From assembly GCA_963801505.1 (NCBI GenBank), contig CAWDEY010000011.1, positions 124,001-188,000 on the forward strand: a stretch of 64,000 nucleotides of DNA, read 5' to 3'. Made by a program: the position numbers and the translations under genes. Source of the DNA: JAOUFP01 sp963801505 (lineage in GTDB: Bacteria; Nitrospirota; Thermodesulfovibrionia; Thermodesulfovibrionales; UBA6898). This document shows positions 63,406 to 64,000 of this stretch, piece by piece. A model generated the notes under the pieces. That model worked only from the letters and a program-made list of their open reading frames with translations. It was not told the DNA's origin and made no database searches. Position 1 is the first letter of the stretch, and the number at the start of each line of letters is the position of its first letter.

Positions 63406-64000
63406 TCAGGAGGAACGTGGTCTTTTCAGGATACCGGTGCTCTTTCCAGCTATTATCCCTGCCACTGCCCTTTGCGCAGATTCAGAATCCCAATACGCGA
63501 ATATTTTCGCGCCACTAATATTATCAAGAAGATAGGGGCTGCCGAAAGAGATAAAGAGATCAGCCCTGTTCCTTAAATATGCTACCTGCCTGCAAAGCCA
63601 GCTGCTGGCCCCACCCTTCCAGGCCTTTGTCTCAGAAAATACAGCAACAGCGACAAAGCATGCCCCGCGAAGCACTATCTCCCGGACGTCCCCGTCTTTT
63701 CTGATTGTCCGGGTTTTCAGGGAGTGGAGATTTTTTCTGAGTGTCCTGGCAAGAGCAAGCCCTTTGTTTTGTTCATCATCATTAAGAATAATCAGAAAAA
63801 GATCTTCCGGTATCCGAAAATCGCCTGTCAGCCTGATTGCTTTATCTGCCAGCAAGTCAGAGAGTTTCCCATGAGCTTCAAATCCGGGCATCCGTCCTGC
63901 CAGACCCCTGTCAAGTTCTGTACGGTAGCGCGTAAGGCGTTCTGCATCAAACGCCTTTTTCTTAGCTTCGAGATAAGAAACAACCTTCTCCGGATCTGTT
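63406..64000 (-). CDS. Glycoside hydrolase family 3 (beta-N-acetylglucosaminidase/NagZ-like), C-terminal part
   Basis: The 5' part lies beyond the window edge: the frame is open through 64000 (upstream text reads PEKVVSYLEAKKKAFDAERL). The visible portion is the GH3 C-terminal beta-sandwich/helix region: LFLIILNDDEQNKGLALA, VAVAVFSETKAWKGGASSWL, ADLFISFGSPYLLDNISGA and FAYWDSESAQRAVAGIIAGK. This domain accompanies beta-N-acetylhexosaminidases and beta-glucosidases of family 3. The N-terminal catalytic barrel and nucleophile are not seen, so the substrate is unknown. The tail GILKRPRSS ends at 63406 and could be natural or shortened by an error. Confidence 0.8.
   Translation of the reverse strand, partial: TDPEKVVSYLEAKKKAFDAERLTRYRTELDRGLAGRMPGFEAHGKLSDLLADKAIRLTGDFRIPEDLFLIILNDDEQNKGLALARTLRKNLHSLKTRTIRKDGDVREIVLRGACFVAVAVFSETKAWKGGASSWLCRQVAYLRNRADLFISFGSPYLLDNISGAKIFAYWDSESAQRAVAGIIAGKSTGILKRPRSS

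Noticed and set aside
1..64000. tRNA, rRNA, CRISPR arrays, insertion-sequence transposases, prophage genes
   Set aside because: I looked for T-arm-like GGTTCGAATCC motifs, long repeat-spacer arrays and DDE or integrase motifs and found none that hold up.

Overview
The window is a 64-kb piece of a Gram-negative, anaerobe-like bacterial chromosome. Gene content and style (lipopolysaccharide genes, several multihaem c-type cytochromes, an NrfD-type membrane module, a giant BadF/BcrA-type activase, a c-di-GMP enzyme with a Geobacter-like N-terminus, intermediate GC) resemble a Nitrospirota (Thermodesulfovibrionia-like) or deltaproteobacterial genome. This assignment is inference: there is no rRNA gene here. 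I saw no tRNA, rRNA, CRISPR array, transposase or phage gene.

Layout. 1-8.5 kb is a lipopolysaccharide/O-antigen locus: glycosyltransferases, a PAP2 phosphatase, an ArnT-like transferase, an O-antigen ligase/polymerase and an MsbA-type flippase. 8.6-18.1 kb is mainly core metabolism: hisA-hisF, a PP-loop tRNA-thiolase-like enzyme, the heptose kinase half of HldE, an FAD dehydrogenase, an adenosine-analogue deaminase and two unlike aspartate-semialdehyde dehydrogenases side by side. 18.3-22.6 kb is one 1429-residue acyl-CoA dehydratase activase. 22.8-34 kb holds a LolA-like exported protein, leuB-like, a phosphohexomutase bracketed by inverted repeats, tkt-rpiB, a class A penicillin-binding protein, a PpiC-type lipoprotein and hemL. 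34.1-38.9 kb is a respiratory module (an 11-haem NapC/NirT-like cytochrome, a tetrahaem cytochrome, a Tat-exported ferredoxin, NrfD) followed by a TorD-like chaperone and two FoF1 accessory genes (atpZ, atpI). 39.8-44.1 kb is a LolD/FtsX/HlyD-type three-gene transporter. 45-52.4 kb contains a GGDEF-EAL protein, small conserved proteins, a TusA-DsrE2 sulfur-carrier pair and a hybrid histidine kinase. 52.4-63.1 kb, all on the minus strand, is an envelope/isoprenoid cluster read as VCBS protein-uppS-cdsA-dxr-rseP-ybgC-like, then nudix-hldC-mfd. The window ends inside a family 3 glycoside hydrolase.

How the genes fit together. Envelope biogenesis dominates. HldE is split into two distant genes that make ADP-heptose; glycosyltransferases, ligase and MsbA build and flip LPS; UppS, CdsA, Dxr and RseP supply lipid carrier, phospholipid, isoprenoid precursor and envelope-stress proteolysis; the PBP1A and GH3 enzymes handle peptidoglycan. 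The cytochrome/ferredoxin/NrfD block looks like a quinol-linked periplasmic electron-transfer complex without a catalytic molybdopterin subunit in view.

Quality caveat. At least a dozen conserved genes, many normally essential, are broken by one to three single-base frameshifts that can be repaired by eye. I annotate these as one gene each. The pattern points to sequence error (often near short homopolymers) more than to decay. The intergenic spaces carry several short palindromic repeat families, some with clear terminal inverted repeats, which look like non-autonomous (MITE/REP-like) elements.
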